Assembly: GCA_903958045.1 (NCBI GenBank)
Contig: CAJBRT010000045.1
Location: 1 to 32,012, forward strand
Reading direction: 5' to 3'
DNA length: 32,012 bases
DNA from: an uncultured Bacteroidota bacterium
GTDB lineage: Bacteria; Bacteroidota; Bacteroidia; Chitinophagales; Chitinophagaceae
Shown: piece after piece, positions 17,288-26,864 of the stretch
How positions within the stretch are numbered: position 1 is the first letter of the stretch
How the letters are laid out: the number at the start of each line of letters is the position of its first letter
Position numbers and translations under genes: made by a program
The notes under the pieces: generated by a model
Database searches by the model: none
What the model was told of the DNA's origin: nothing
What the model saw: only the letters and a program-made list of their open reading frames with translations

Positions 17288-18280
17288 ATGAAAGCTGTAA
17301 TCCCTGTCGCTGGCGCTGGAACAAAATTGAGGCCCCTTACGTATACCCAACCCAAGGCGCTGATACCTATTGCGGGTAAAACCATTTTGTCACATATTGT
17401 AGATCAATTGAGTGAGGCAGGTATTACCGAGTTTATTTTTATTGTGGGTTATTTAGGCGAAAAAATTCAGGATTACGTTAAACAAACCTACCCAAATCTA
17501 ACCACGCATTTTGTGTACCAAAACGAAAGACAGGGCACGGGTCATGCGGTAGAGTTAACCAAACAACTCATTGGAGACGAGCCCATTTTTGTGGCCCTTG
17601 GCGATACCATTTGTGAATTTGATGTAAAAGAAATTATAGAAAGCCCCGTTAGTATGATTGGGGTTCGAAAAGTAGACGACCCGCGTAATTTTGGGGTAGC
17701 TACCATTGACGACAATGGAATTATTGAACAGTTGGTAGAAAAGCCTGCTATTCCTAAAAGTAATATGGCGCTTGTTGGACTTTATAAGATCAATGAAACA
17801 GCTATTTTATTTGAATGCCTTCATCAACTATTTGTAGAAAATATTACAACCAGGGGTGAATACAATTTAACGGATGCGCTTGCTTGTATGATACAAAAAG
17901 GCACTCATTTTAAGTCTTTTAAAGTAGCCAATTGGTTTGACTGTGGTAAAAAAGAATCGATACTTGAAACCAATGCCACGCTCTTAAAAAAGATGGGTGG
18001 TCATGTTCCAGATAATCATGGTTACACCGATACGATTATCATTAATCCGGTAAGTATTGCAGAGGGTTGTACCATTACAAATGCCATTGTTGGCCCCAAT
18101 GTAACCATTGGCCCTAACACCACTATTACACAATCCATTATTAGAGATAGTATTATTGGTAGTTATACCAACCTTCACGAAGTAGTACTTGATAATTCCT
18201 TAATAGGAAGTGACGCGAGTGTTAAAGGCCTTTCGCGCAGTTTAAATATTGGCGACAATACCGAAATCGATTTTGGATAA
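17288..18280 (+). CDS. Sugar-phosphate nucleotidyltransferase with left-handed beta-helix tail
   Basis: This 330-residue protein belongs to the NDP-sugar pyrophosphorylase family, cytoplasmic enzymes that make activated sugars such as dTDP-, UDP- or GDP-sugars for envelope polysaccharides. The nucleotide-binding signature GAGTKLRPLTYTQPKALIP is at 9-27, the metal-binding region FVALGDTICEFD at 101-112, EKPAIPKSNMALVGLY at 151-166 and WFDCGKKESILETN at 216-229. Hexapeptide repeats (GPNVTIGPNTTITQS and following, about 250-325) form a left-handed beta-helix. This resembles long-form RmlA glucose-1-phosphate thymidylyltransferases, but I cannot fix the sugar or nucleotide. I start at ATG 17288 (MKAVIPVAG); ATG 17255 would add 11 residues without family support. 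No sugar-biosynthesis neighbours are seen. Confidence 0.9.
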   Translation: MKAVIPVAGAGTKLRPLTYTQPKALIPIAGKTILSHIVDQLSEAGITEFIFIVGYLGEKIQDYVKQTYPNLTTHFVYQNERQGTGHAVELTKQLIGDEPIFVALGDTICEFDVKEIIESPVSMIGVRKVDDPRNFGVATIDDNGIIEQLVEKPAIPKSNMALVGLYKINETAILFECLHQLFVENITTRGEYNLTDALACMIQKGTHFKSFKVANWFDCGKKESILETNATLLKKMGGHVPDNHGYTDTIIINPVSIAEGCTITNAIVGPNVTIGPNTTITQSIIRDSIIGSYTNLHEVVLDNSLIGSDASVKGLSRSLNIGDNTEIDFG

Positions 18281-18302
18281 ATACATTTCGAATCAATCCT
18301 AC

Positions 18303-18336
18303 GCAACTTTTACTTCTGTAAATAAAAAGAGTTGGC
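18303..18336. terminator. Imperfect hairpin at a convergent gene end
   Basis: An inner perfect stem TTTAC-TTCT-GTAAA (18309-18322) is flanked by imperfectly paired outer arms including CAAC (18304-18307) and GTTG (18331-18334). It covers the SDR stop codon (18310-18312) and lies 29 bp past the convergent nucleotidyltransferase stop. It is a weak terminator candidate. Confidence 0.3.
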
Positions 18337-19065
18337 CTGACTGGTGCAGGTTACCACAAGTTCATTGATGCATACATGATCTGGTAGGGTCGTTACATAG
18401 TAGGCAACATTTGCTATATCAACAGCTTCTAGCGCTTTGTATCCTTCGTAAACGGCCAATGCTTTGGCTTCGTCTCCTTTAAATCTTGTATTGCTAAAAT
18501 TGGTTTCTGCTGCACCCGGATGAATGGCTGTTACTTTAATATGCTGGGGCAATAAATCGATACGCATTGATTTTGAAATAGCAGCAACGGCGTGCTTGCT
18601 GGCGCAGTATACATTTCCTTCTTTGTATACTTCTACACCTGCGGTAGAACCAATATTAATGATATGTCCTTTTTTATTATTGATCATGAGTGGGAGCACC
18701 GCTTTACTTACATACAGTAAACCTTTTACGTTGGTGTCAATCATGGTTTCCCAGTCGTCTAGGTTGGCGTCCTGAAAAGCGTCGCGACCAAGTGCAAGTC
18801 CGGCGTTATTGATGAGCACGTCAATGCTAGAAAAATCAGTTGGGATTGTTTTGATGGCTGCAAAAACAGCTTCTTTATTTTGTACGTCAAAGCAGAGGGT
18901 ATGTACCACTGCATTGTGTTTTGCTACAAGGGTTTCTTGTAACGCCGATAATAATTTTTCTTTTCTGCCGGTAATAATTAATTTGTTACCTGCCGCTGCA
19001 AAAACATGGGCCATGGCTTCTCCAAAACCAGAAGTGGCACCAGTAATTAAAATTGTTTTACTCAT
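18310..19065 (-). CDS. SDR family NAD(P)-dependent oxidoreductase (YdfG-like)
   Basis: This 251-residue classical short-chain dehydrogenase has a Rossmann fold. The cofactor loop TGATSGFGEA is at 8-17, followed by ITGRKEKL with an Arg typical of NADP preference. NNAG is at 86-89. The catalytic Ser140 (INIGSTAG), Tyr153 and Lys157 (YCASK) form the YxxxK active site. INNAGLALGRDAFQDANLDDW resembles the YdfG/3-hydroxy acid dehydrogenase subgroup, which acts on small hydroxy acids such as serine or 3-hydroxypropionate. The true substrate is not deducible. It is the last gene of the minus-strand run that starts at guaB, beginning 8 bp after the T9SS cargo gene ends. Confidence 0.92.
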   Translation of the reverse strand: MSKTILITGATSGFGEAMAHVFAAAGNKLIITGRKEKLLSALQETLVAKHNAVVHTLCFDVQNKEAVFAAIKTIPTDFSSIDVLINNAGLALGRDAFQDANLDDWETMIDTNVKGLLYVSKAVLPLMINNKKGHIINIGSTAGVEVYKEGNVYCASKHAVAAISKSMRIDLLPQHIKVTAIHPGAAETNFSNTRFKGDEAKALAVYEGYKALEAVDIANVAYYVTTLPDHVCINELVVTCTSQANSFYLQK

Positions 19066-19073
19066 AATTATTT

Positions 19074-21707
19074 TTATCTAATGATCACACTTGTTCCTTT
19101 GGAATATACTTTTTTATCTGCGTAATCGATACCTACTGCTTCATATACGTAGGCGCCGCTTGGTTGCAATTCACTTTTATACGTGCCATCCCATCCCTCA
19201 CCCAAACGGTTGGTGCTATAAATAAGTTGCCCCCATCTATTAAAAACATTAAAGTGAATCAATTGTTTGATGCCTTTTGTAATAGGTCTTAAAATATCAT
19301 TTTTACCATCTTTATTGGGTGTAAATCCAGAGGGCACCCATATATTGGAAATGCCATTAAAAATAGTAACCGTAACATTGTCTTCGGCGTAGCAACCTGC
19401 CTGCGTAAATACCCTTACCGTGTACACTACCGAGTCGGTACCTGCTGCACCTGTAAATACCGGATTGGCAATGAGTGGGTTATTTAAAAAGGTAGAAGGA
19501 TTCCATGCATAACTGAGTCCACCACTGGCGCCAAGCTGCATGGGTTTACCAATCACGGCAATGGTGTCGTTCCCTGCGTTTGGTATAATGCGTGGCACAA
19601 CTGTTACACGAATAGTATCGGTAACAATTTTTGGACAACCCAGTGTATCTGTTACAGCAATCACATAAGCAGTAGAACCAATGGGTCTGGCCACTGGGCG
19701 TAGGGTGTTAAAGCCGGTTAAACTACTAGTGGGGCTCCAAGTAAATTTACTAGCACGTATAGAGGCTTGTAACGGGAGTGTGGAGCCAAAACAAATAGTA
19801 GTATCTAGTGTTGCAGTTACCGATGGTGTGGCTACCACTTTAATAAGTATGGAATCTTTATCTTGACACTTACCCAAATTGGCTGTTACAAAATACTGGG
19901 TATTGGTTAATGGCTTAACAATTGGATTTTTAAGCGGGTCTACTGCATCGCCACCGGAGCTACGCCATATATAAGATAGCGCAAAAGAAGTAGGTGCTAA
20001 TGCAAAACTATCGCCTCTGCAAATGGTACTATCTGTTTTTAAATCTACTTTAATAAATTGAAGGACATTCACCATCACACTATCTGTAGAAGTACATCCG
20101 TTATCCATTACTGTTACATAATATTTAGTGCTGTCGTTTGGATACACGGTGGGGTTGGCGGTATTCGCGCCAATAATTCTTAATTTATTGACAATGTTAT
20201 TGGGCACCCAACTAATGGAGGTTGTATTACTAATGACTGCTTTTAAGGGAAGGGTATCGTTACTACAAATAAGCGTGTCTTTAAAGGGAAGATTGATTTG
20301 TGGTTTATCTAAAATATCAATTTGTTTGGTGAGGGTATCTATGCAACCTTTGTTATTGGTTGAAATAAGTGTGACGGTTGCTTTTTGTGCACCACTGTAT
20401 TTCCAAACCGTATCTTTTGTGTTGGCGCTGTCAGCAGTGCTACCTGCATCGCCAAAACTCCAACGCCAACTATTAACAATACCATATTTGCTGCTGGTTA
20501 AATCTTTGAATGCATAATTATTGAGCACGCAGGTTCCAGTAACAGAAAAATCTGTTTTAAAAGTGGGGTAAACTTTTACAATCGATGTTGTAGAATCTTG
20601 ACAACCACCGGTGCTTGTTACTACAAGTTTTAAAACATAAGTACCCGTGTCTGTGTAGGTGTGGGTTGGTGTTGGGGAAGGGCTACTCTTGCCATCCCCA
20701 AAATTCCATAAGTAGCTAGCAACACTAGGACTTGTAGATTCATTTTCAAATTGAAGTGTAAAACCATCACATGAAACATACTGTGGTTTTAATTCGGCGG
20801 CGGTGATAGAACAGTTTTCTACTTTTACTTGAAATTCTTTTTGGTGCTCACTAATTTTTATACCATTTCGGTATTCTTCTACTTTTACTGCTAGTAAATA
20901 AATGCCCGTAATTGCTGGCGCCCTGCCGGAAACCATTCCTGTTTTTGCATTGATTTGTGTGGAGGTGTTTCCAAAAGGTCTATCAAAACTAAATCCACCA
21001 AAATAAGATACGGTGGTATAAGGTGGTGTGTCGGATTGCAGGGGCAATTGATTGGGTGGAGGCCCTGCGCCAATATAGCCGGGTGCAAATGAATATACCA
21101 GTGAGTCTTTGTCTGGATCTACTGCACTAAAATCAAGTTGCAGCGGGGATGATACACAAACTAAGATGGTGTCTTTTTTTAAAAATGTAGCACTTGAATT
21201 GTCGGGCGCAAATGGGTTGGTATCACTACCCGGAATTTTTACCCAGTAGCTGATTCCGACACTATTTGAATTCATGTTTAAAACGCCGCTTACCCTGCAA
21301 CACTGTGAATGACTTGCAAAATACCCGCTTGCATTTGGGTCTAAATCTACGACCACTTCATACGCAGAAACGGCAAACTCTACACGCGGAAAACTAGACA
21401 AGCACTTGTCGTATGTGCCCAGTTTCATGAATTCATAATTTTTTCTGGAGAGTACATAGTTGCCAACTAATGCATTATTATCACCTCTATAAATAGAAAT
21501 ATTATAGTTGCTAGATAAGGATGCTACGGTTGGTCCAGTAACGGTGGTGTCTTTGTATAATAAAAGGGTGATGGCGTATCTTAATTTATTTCCATCGGTG
21601 GGAGATTTACCTAAATAGGTATAATACATTTCGCCCCCCGAAATATGTGATGCATGCGCCGTGGTGACAAAAGCGCTAACAATTAATATTAAAAACCATT
21701 TTTTCAT
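19074..21707 (-). CDS. Secreted multidomain PKD protein with T9SS type B C-terminal sorting domain
   Basis: The 877-residue protein has a signal peptide (1-19, MKKWFLILIVSAFVTTAHA). An N-terminal Cys-containing region (about 20-300) follows. Two PKD-type domains come next (about 300-380 with YLWNFGDG, and 381-467 with WRWSFGDAG). Several Ig-like repeats (about 468-782) each contain a Cys in a phrase such as DTLICSNDTLPL, DSTICRGDSFAL or DTTICFGSTLPL. Residues 788-877 form the gliding-motility-associated type B sorting domain: IWVPSGFTPNKDGKNDILRP, then FNRWGQLIYST, GWDG and PSGAYVYEA. T9SS substrates of this type are exported across the outer membrane and attached or released at the surface. 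Its likely role is adhesive or structural; no enzymatic domain is seen. ATG overlaps the upstream hydrolase stop (ATGA). Confidence 0.9.
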   Translation of the reverse strand: MKKWFLILIVSAFVTTAHASHISGGEMYYTYLGKSPTDGNKLRYAITLLLYKDTTVTGPTVASLSSNYNISIYRGDNNALVGNYVLSRKNYEFMKLGTYDKCLSSFPRVEFAVSAYEVVVDLDPNASGYFASHSQCCRVSGVLNMNSNSVGISYWVKIPGSDTNPFAPDNSSATFLKKDTILVCVSSPLQLDFSAVDPDKDSLVYSFAPGYIGAGPPPNQLPLQSDTPPYTTVSYFGGFSFDRPFGNTSTQINAKTGMVSGRAPAITGIYLLAVKVEEYRNGIKISEHQKEFQVKVENCSITAAELKPQYVSCDGFTLQFENESTSPSVASYLWNFGDGKSSPSPTPTHTYTDTGTYVLKLVVTSTGGCQDSTTSIVKVYPTFKTDFSVTGTCVLNNYAFKDLTSSKYGIVNSWRWSFGDAGSTADSANTKDTVWKYSGAQKATVTLISTNNKGCIDTLTKQIDILDKPQINLPFKDTLICSNDTLPLKAVISNTTSISWVPNNIVNKLRIIGANTANPTVYPNDSTKYYVTVMDNGCTSTDSVMVNVLQFIKVDLKTDSTICRGDSFALAPTSFALSYIWRSSGGDAVDPLKNPIVKPLTNTQYFVTANLGKCQDKDSILIKVVATPSVTATLDTTICFGSTLPLQASIRASKFTWSPTSSLTGFNTLRPVARPIGSTAYVIAVTDTLGCPKIVTDTIRVTVVPRIIPNAGNDTIAVIGKPMQLGASGGLSYAWNPSTFLNNPLIANPVFTGAAGTDSVVYTVRVFTQAGCYAEDNVTVTIFNGISNIWVPSGFTPNKDGKNDILRPITKGIKQLIHFNVFNRWGQLIYSTNRLGEGWDGTYKSELQPSGAYVYEAVGIDYADKKVYSKGTSVIIR

Positions 21708-22519
21708 GCATTCACTTTATCCAAAAAATCTAGGACAGCATTATTAAAAAGAGTAGGGTGCTCTAGCATACCCATATGTCCACAATTTTCTAGTATATAA
21801 AGATAGGCGGTATTGGGCATTTTTGTTTGTGGTAATGTGTCTTCTAGTGCCACTGCAATGTCTTGATCGCCTAGTACAAACAGCACCGGTACATTGGTGG
21901 ACGTTAAAACATCTGTTAAATTTTGGCGGGCCATCATGGCATGGTAGTAGGCTATTAATGCTTCGTTCGAAAATAGAGGCAGTGCTTGTATAAAATCTGC
22001 AACAATACCTGGGTTTTTTTCTTTTGTATGGGGGCCAAATAAATTAGGTACGGTGGTTTCTAAAAAAGTAGTTGCGCCCATTTTTTCTATAAAAGAAATG
22101 CCCCGTAATCTATTTTCAATTTTTAGGGGTGTGTCGGGTAAGGCGGTGGAATGTAATAATCCAAATGCTTTTAAATGCTTTGGATATTTATTAGCGAGTG
22201 CCATAGTGGTGTATCCGCCCATACTATGTCCGAGTACGGTAGCATTATTTATTTTTTCATGATCTATTAAAGCTGCGATACTATCTGCTAGATACTCGAT
22301 CGAAAAATTTGAAGGAAATGTATTTGATTGAATGCTAGACATGCCCGTGCCGGGTAAATCTGGCGTGTATACGGTGTAGTTTTTTTCGAGTGCGGTAACC
22401 GTGCTATTAAATATGCGGTGGTCTTCGCCAAAACCATGCAGTAAAATTACAGCGGGCCCGGTCCCCGTTTTTTGGTAACCCATTTGCCTGTTGTCAAATT
22501 CAAAAAAATAGGTAGCCAT
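21704..22519 (-). CDS. Alpha/beta-fold hydrolase
   Basis: This 271-residue protein is a canonical alpha/beta hydrolase. It has the oxyanion segment ILLHGFGEDH (25-34), nucleophile elbow VLGHSMGGY with Ser99, acid in VLGDQDIAV (Asp220 likely) and His248 in NCGHMGMLEHP. There is no signal peptide, so it is probably cytoplasmic. It resembles esterase/C-C hydrolase-like members, but the substrate is unknown. The gene starts 18 bp after lnt ends, and its TGA overlaps the ATG of the T9SS cargo gene by 4 bp, so translational coupling of the two is likely. Confidence 0.92.
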   Translation of the reverse strand: MATYFFEFDNRQMGYQKTGTGPAVILLHGFGEDHRIFNSTVTALEKNYTVYTPDLPGTGMSSIQSNTFPSNFSIEYLADSIAALIDHEKINNATVLGHSMGGYTTMALANKYPKHLKAFGLLHSTALPDTPLKIENRLRGISFIEKMGATTFLETTVPNLFGPHTKEKNPGIVADFIQALPLFSNEALIAYYHAMMARQNLTDVLTSTNVPVLFVLGDQDIAVALEDTLPQTKMPNTAYLYILENCGHMGMLEHPTLFNNAVLDFLDKVNA

Positions 22520-22537
22520 GTTTATGTATTGAAAGAA

Positions 22538-24115
22538 TTACTTGAAACGCTTGTACAAACCTTGTAATAGTAATAGCACTGCAAAAAACGAAAAAATCTG
22601 ATAGAGCCAGTCGCCATATTTTGCATAAAAAGTAAGGGTAGATTTTGGTGGTATAGGGTATTTAATAACCGCCCTTTCGTTCCACCCTTTTTGCGCTACG
22701 ATATTGCCGAGTGGATCAATAACTGCTGAAATGCCCGTATTGGCACTTCTAGCCACCCAGGTTCTTGTTTCGATAGCTCTGAGTGCAGCATATTGCAAAT
22801 GTTGTTTGTGGCCGCTGGTGTTGCCCCACCATCCATCATTGGTGACAATGGCAAGGAGGTTAGCACTTTTTTGTTTGTAGGTGCCTACATAGGCGCCGTA
22901 AATACTTTCGTAACAAATAATGGGTGCACTCATATACTGGCAACCATTGTTTGTAAACACTGCTGCTTCTTCCGATTTTCCGTATCCACCCGTGGAACCC
23001 CCAAACTGCTCCAAAATAGGTCCTAAGAAATTTAAAAAACTGGGTAAGGTTTCTACACCCGGCACCAATTTACTTTTATTGTAAAAAGCAAGTGGTGTTC
23101 CGTTGTTGATGTATACGGCTGCGTTAAAAGCGTCGTAAAAAAAACTTCCATCGCTTGATTTTTTTGCGGTGGGTGTTTCTTTGGTGGCGCCGTATTTTTT
23201 ATAGGTTTCGATACCTGATAAAATAGAAAGCTTGGGATGTCTTTTGCTTAATTCAAATATGGGTTGATAGTAAGGGTTGGTGGTGATATTGTCTTGCCAG
23301 TCTGCAACGCTCATGGCTGTTTCAGGCCATAGTACCAGTGTGGTACTACTATCTATATTCGATTCGGTGGTTGTTACTAGTGCTGCAATTTGTGAGGACG
23401 CACTTGATAGTTCAAACTTTTGATAGGGGTCTATATTGGGTTGTACAATCAGCACGTTTTGTGCAGATTTAGGGCTACTTGCATCTGCGCTACTTAGTGT
23501 TTTTTGATAGCTGAGTATGAGGTTTGAGCAAACAACGGGAACAATAAAGCAAGCCACCATTTGAACAATATTTTTTTTGATGGGCTGCTTTGCTTTTTTA
23601 GCGACTACTAGTTTGTGCACCAAAATATTCATGAGTAATATCCAAAAACTTCCACCTGCTACGCCGGTATATTCGTACCACTGAATTACGCTGGTGTGCA
23701 TGGCAAAACCATTGCCGAGTGTGAGCCATGGCCAACTAATTTGCCAGTTTAAATGGATGTACTCGAAAGTGAGCCAGGCGGCAATGAGGGTAAAGTAACC
23801 GATGTTTTTATTTTTTTGCGACGCCGAAAAATAAAATAGCCAAGGTACGCACATGAGTAAGCTGTTGGCAATGATGGCCGCTACGCTGCCCACATCGGTG
23901 GAGTTCCACATCCAATAGGTGGTGCCAATGTTCCAAATAAGTACGGATAAAAACGTGTAGCCAAAAAAAGTTAGTTTTTTTGTGACGTTGTTTGCGATAA
24001 TGAGTAGGGGTACCCATGCCACAAATAAAAGGAGTGCCAACCAAAAAACAGGCCATGCTACAACGAGTAACAGGCCTGTTAAAATGCTATAACCTAGTAG
24101 GGTTGATTTTTTCAA
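22538..24115 (-). CDS. lnt: Apolipoprotein N-acyltransferase
   Basis: Lnt transfers an acyl chain from phospholipid to the N-terminal cysteine of apolipoproteins in the inner membrane, the last step of lipoprotein maturation. The 525-residue protein has about six N-terminal membrane segments (to about residue 205), a periplasmic nitrilase-like domain (about 218-495) and a C-terminal membrane helix (IFSFFAVLLLLQGL). The catalytic triad is visible as Glu265 (VLWPETAM), Lys347 (FYNKSKLVPGVE) and Cys401 (PIICYESIYG). The initiation codon appears to be TTG at 24115. The only upstream in-frame codons before the guaB stop are three non-start codons, and no ATG occurs before residue 69. It lies 9 bp after guaB in the same orientation, so a shared transcript is likely. 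Confidence 0.95.
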   Translation of the reverse strand: MKKSTLLGYSILTGLLLVVAWPVFWLALLLFVAWVPLLIIANNVTKKLTFFGYTFLSVLIWNIGTTYWMWNSTDVGSVAAIIANSLLMCVPWLFYFSASQKNKNIGYFTLIAAWLTFEYIHLNWQISWPWLTLGNGFAMHTSVIQWYEYTGVAGGSFWILLMNILVHKLVVAKKAKQPIKKNIVQMVACFIVPVVCSNLILSYQKTLSSADASSPKSAQNVLIVQPNIDPYQKFELSSASSQIAALVTTTESNIDSSTTLVLWPETAMSVADWQDNITTNPYYQPIFELSKRHPKLSILSGIETYKKYGATKETPTAKKSSDGSFFYDAFNAAVYINNGTPLAFYNKSKLVPGVETLPSFLNFLGPILEQFGGSTGGYGKSEEAAVFTNNGCQYMSAPIICYESIYGAYVGTYKQKSANLLAIVTNDGWWGNTSGHKQHLQYAALRAIETRTWVARSANTGISAVIDPLGNIVAQKGWNERAVIKYPIPPKSTLTFYAKYGDWLYQIFSFFAVLLLLQGLYKRFK

Positions 24116-24124
24116 ATCGTATAA

Positions 24125-25624
24125 TTATTTACGGCTATAATTAGGTGCTTCTTTTGTAATATCAATATCGTGTGCATGACTTTCTTTCATACCCGCGTTG
24201 GTAATTTTTACAAAAGTAGCTTGTTGTAATGCTTTAATATTTTTAGCACCGCAGTAGCCCATACCTGATCTTAATCCACCCACGTACTGGTAAATAATTT
24301 CAGATAAATTTCCTTTATAGGCTACGCGTCCTTCAATACCTTCTGGTACATATTTTTTTATATCTGCTTCTACGTCTTGGAAATAGCGGTCGCCACTTCC
24401 CTGACTCATGGCGCCTAAGCTTCCCATACCACGGTATTCTTTAAACTTACGACCTTCATAAATAATCGTGTCGCCGGGGCTTTCTTCGGTACCTGCAAAA
24501 ACAGATCCCATCATAACTACGTTGGCGCCAGCAGCAAGTGCTTTTACCATATCGCCGGTGTATCTAATGCCGCCATCTGCAATAACCGGGATCCCCTTAG
24601 ATTTTAAAGCCATACTTGCTTCCATGATGGCTGTAAGCTGCGGTACACCTGCGCCTGCTACAATACGCGTGGTGCAAATAGAGCCTGGTCCAATCCCTAC
24701 TTTAACGCAGTCGGCGCCGGCTGCGGCAAGCGCAAGGGCGCCTTCTGCCGTACCCACATTACCTGCTATAATTTGAAGTCCTTTAAAATTTTTGCGCAGT
24801 GCTTTTAGTGCTTCGATTACACCTTTGCTATGTCCGTGCGCGCTATCGAGTGTTACCACGTCTACGCCAACGTATTGAAGTGCTGCGGCTCTATCCATTA
24901 AATCGGAAGTGATGCCTAGTGCAGCGCCTACTAGTAAACGGCCAATACCATCTTTTACGGCGTTTGGAAAATTGCGTAGTTGTAAAATATCGCGGTAGGT
25001 GATAAGACCAATGAGTTTACCTTGTTTGTTGACAACTGGTAATTTTTCGATCTTATGTTTACGTAAAATAATTTCTGCTTTTTTGAGGTCGGTACCTTCT
25101 GGTGCAATCACTAAATTTTCTTTAGTCATTACTTCTTTGACTTTACGTTTTTTATCTGTTTCAAAACGAAGGTCTCTATTGGTTAAAATGCCTACTAATT
25201 TTTGGCCAGCATCTACAATAGGGATACCGCCAATTTTATTGTCGCGCATGAGTTTAAGTGCGTCTCCAATGGTGGCGTCCACTAAAAGGGTAACGGGGTC
25301 AACAATCATACCGCTTTCACTTCTTTTTACACGTCTTACTTGCTCGGCTTGTTTGTCGATGCTCATGTTTTTGTGTAAAATGCCAATGCCGCCTTCGCGC
25401 GCTAGTGCAATAGCGAGGTTGGCTTCTGTAACCGTATCCATTGCAGCGGATAACATAGGTACATTGAGCGTTATAGACTTTGTAAGTTGAGAACGGATAT
25501 CAGTGTCTCTGGGTAAAATTTCGGAGTAGGCTGGCATGAGTAAAACGTCGTCGAACGTTAGCCCTTCTCCAAATAATCTAGCACTTGTTGCCTTATTGGC
25601 GGTCTTTGTATTTCTTGTTGCCAT
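24125..25624 (-). CDS. guaB: Inosine-5'-monophosphate dehydrogenase
   Basis: GuaB oxidises IMP to XMP with NAD+, the committed step of GMP synthesis. The 499-residue product has the family layout: a catalytic barrel opening with [16 protein letters not shown] (21-36), two CBS domains inserted at about 105-225 ([19 protein letters not shown] and [17 protein letters not shown]), then the barrel with the catalytic loop [15 protein letters not shown] (Cys317) and the [17 protein letters not shown] phosphate-binding segment. I start at ATG 25624 (MATRNTK). Another in-frame ATG at 25648 lies upstream of the -7 promoter box and so should not be in the mRNA. The next in-frame Met is residue 30, inside the catalytic domain. 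The promoter -7 box ends only 3 nt before the ATG, implying leaderless translation. Confidence 0.96.
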   Translation of the reverse strand: MATRNTKTANKATSARLFGEGLTFDDVLLMPAYSEILPRDTDIRSQLTKSITLNVPMLSAAMDTVTEANLAIALAREGGIGILHKNMSIDKQAEQVRRVKRSESGMIVDPVTLLVDATIGDALKLMRDNKIGGIPIVDAGQKLVGILTNRDLRFETDKKRKVKEVMTKENLVIAPEGTDLKKAEIILRKHKIEKLPVVNKQGKLIGLITYRDILQLRNFPNAVKDGIGRLLVGAALGITSDLMDRAAALQYVGVDVVTLDSAHGHSKGVIEALKALRKNFKGLQIIAGNVGTAEGALALAAAGADCVKVGIGPGSICTTRIVAGAGVPQLTAIMEASMALKSKGIPVIADGGIRYTGDMVKALAAGANVVMMGSVFAGTEESPGDTIIYEGRKFKEYRGMGSLGAMSQGSGDRYFQDVEADIKKYVPEGIEGRVAYKGNLSEIIYQYVGGLRSGMGYCGAKNIKALQQATFVKITNAGMKESHAHDIDITKEAPNYSRK

Positions 25625-25627
25625 GTG

Positions 25628-25660
25628 CAAAGATAATAGGAACCGCATATTTCCGCCAAA
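25628..25660 (-). promoter_or_regulatory. Bacteroidota-type promoter for guaB (TTTG-N21-TATCTTTG)
   Basis: On the minus strand TTTG (25657-25660) and TATCTTTG (25628-25635) are separated by 21 bp. The -7 box is followed by CAC and then the guaB ATG, so transcription should start at or very near the start codon. Confidence 0.7.
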
Positions 25661-25668
25661 AAAATGAT

Positions 25669-26790
25669 TTAGCCTAGTAGTCGTAGGTAGGTTTTGCCCG
25701 GAAGGGCACCAATGAGGCCATAGAGCTCCAAATTAAGCAGGCTACCCGCTAATACCGCGTTTGGGAGCATGCTTTTAAGGTAAATTTCATCGATAGCAAC
25801 GGGTATTTGATGATCAAGTAGGGTTAGAATTGTTTTTTCTGCATCTGTTAAGTTTTGCTGCACTTTTGGGGCCATTGGTTTGGTGGGGATGGGCGCCCAG
25901 CCCAGTGCTTCAATAAAAGTGGCTACGGAATCTAAGACGGCGGCTTTGTGCGTTTGGATGAGCTGCAAACAACCACTACTTTTTTTATCGGTAATTTTTC
26001 CGGGACATGCAAATACTTGTCTGTCGTAATCGAATGCAAGGTTTGCGGTAATCATGCTGCCGCCTTTTGTTTCTGTTTCGATTACAATGGTAGCGTCCGA
26101 TAAACCTGCTACAATGCGGTTGCGTTTTGGAAAATTAAATTTTTCGATGCGCGCTGTTGAGGAGAGTTCGGTTAATAGGCCACCACTTGCAATCATATCA
26201 TTTGCAATATGCTGGTGCGCTGCCGGATAAATGGTGGCGAGTGAATGTGCGAGTACGCCAATGGTTTGCAAGTTACAATCGAGCGCCGTTTGATGCGCCG
26301 TAACATCGATGCCATAGGCGAGTCCACTAATAATAAGTGGATTGTAGGGCGCTAGTTGCTCTATTATTAATGCGGTGAGCCATTTGCCATAATGCGTGGG
26401 CAGCCTCGTGCCAACAATACTAATGATGCGGGCTTGATTGATGGGTGCCGATCCTTTATAATACAGTATGGTAGGGGCATCGGAGCAGGCAGCTAATTTT
26501 TTTGGGTAGGCCGCATCATTGATAAATAAAGGTGTGATTTGTTTTTGTTGTACAAATAACACTTCCGTGTCGGCGTTTGTAAAATCATTAAAGCGTATAA
26601 TTTTTTCGGCTCTATAATTACCAAAATATTCGATGTCGAGTAAATCTTTTTTAGAAGCGTTAAATACAGCACTAGCGCTTCCAAAATGTTCCAACAAATG
26701 TTTGGCAAGGCTAGGCCCTATAGAATCTATTTGTGTAAGTGCAATTTGATAACGGAGTTCGGTGTCTGAAATATGTGTATCCATGATCAT
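25669..26790 (-). CDS. dprA: DNA-processing protein DprA
   Basis: DprA (Smf) binds incoming single-stranded DNA during natural transformation and loads RecA. The 373-residue protein has an N-terminal helix-hairpin-helix region (about 10-65, [17 protein letters not shown]). The Rossmann-like core follows, with [12 protein letters not shown] (124-135), [17 protein letters not shown] (154-170), the [13 protein letters not shown] motif (220-232) and [13 protein letters not shown] (240-252). A C-terminal winged-helix DML1-like domain spans about 310-373. Two ATGs six bases apart (26790 and 26784) are equally plausible starts. No other competence genes are in view; DprA is commonly isolated from them. 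It is separated from guaB downstream by a gap containing the guaB promoter, and from the OmpA gene upstream by a repeat-bearing spacer. Confidence 0.94.
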   Translation of the reverse strand: MIMDTHISDTELRYQIALTQIDSIGPSLAKHLLEHFGSASAVFNASKKDLLDIEYFGNYRAEKIIRFNDFTNADTEVLFVQQKQITPLFINDAAYPKKLAACSDAPTILYYKGSAPINQARIISIVGTRLPTHYGKWLTALIIEQLAPYNPLIISGLAYGIDVTAHQTALDCNLQTIGVLAHSLATIYPAAHQHIANDMIASGGLLTELSSTARIEKFNFPKRNRIVAGLSDATIVIETETKGGSMITANLAFDYDRQVFACPGKITDKKSSGCLQLIQTHKAAVLDSVATFIEALGWAPIPTKPMAPKVQQNLTDAEKTILTLLDHQIPVAIDEIYLKSMLPNAVLAGSLLNLELYGLIGALPGKTYLRLLG

Positions 26791-26864
26791 GCAAGCTCAC
26801 GCAAATGAGTCAAACAACAACAGGTAGAAGTACTAGAAAATATGCGCAAGGTGCTCAACAAAAA

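Noticed and set aside
25625-25660. Riboswitch or attenuator upstream of purine and one-carbon genes (guaB, purQ, folD, glyA)
   Set aside because: The predicted leaders are about 30 nt or shorter, too small for a known riboswitch.
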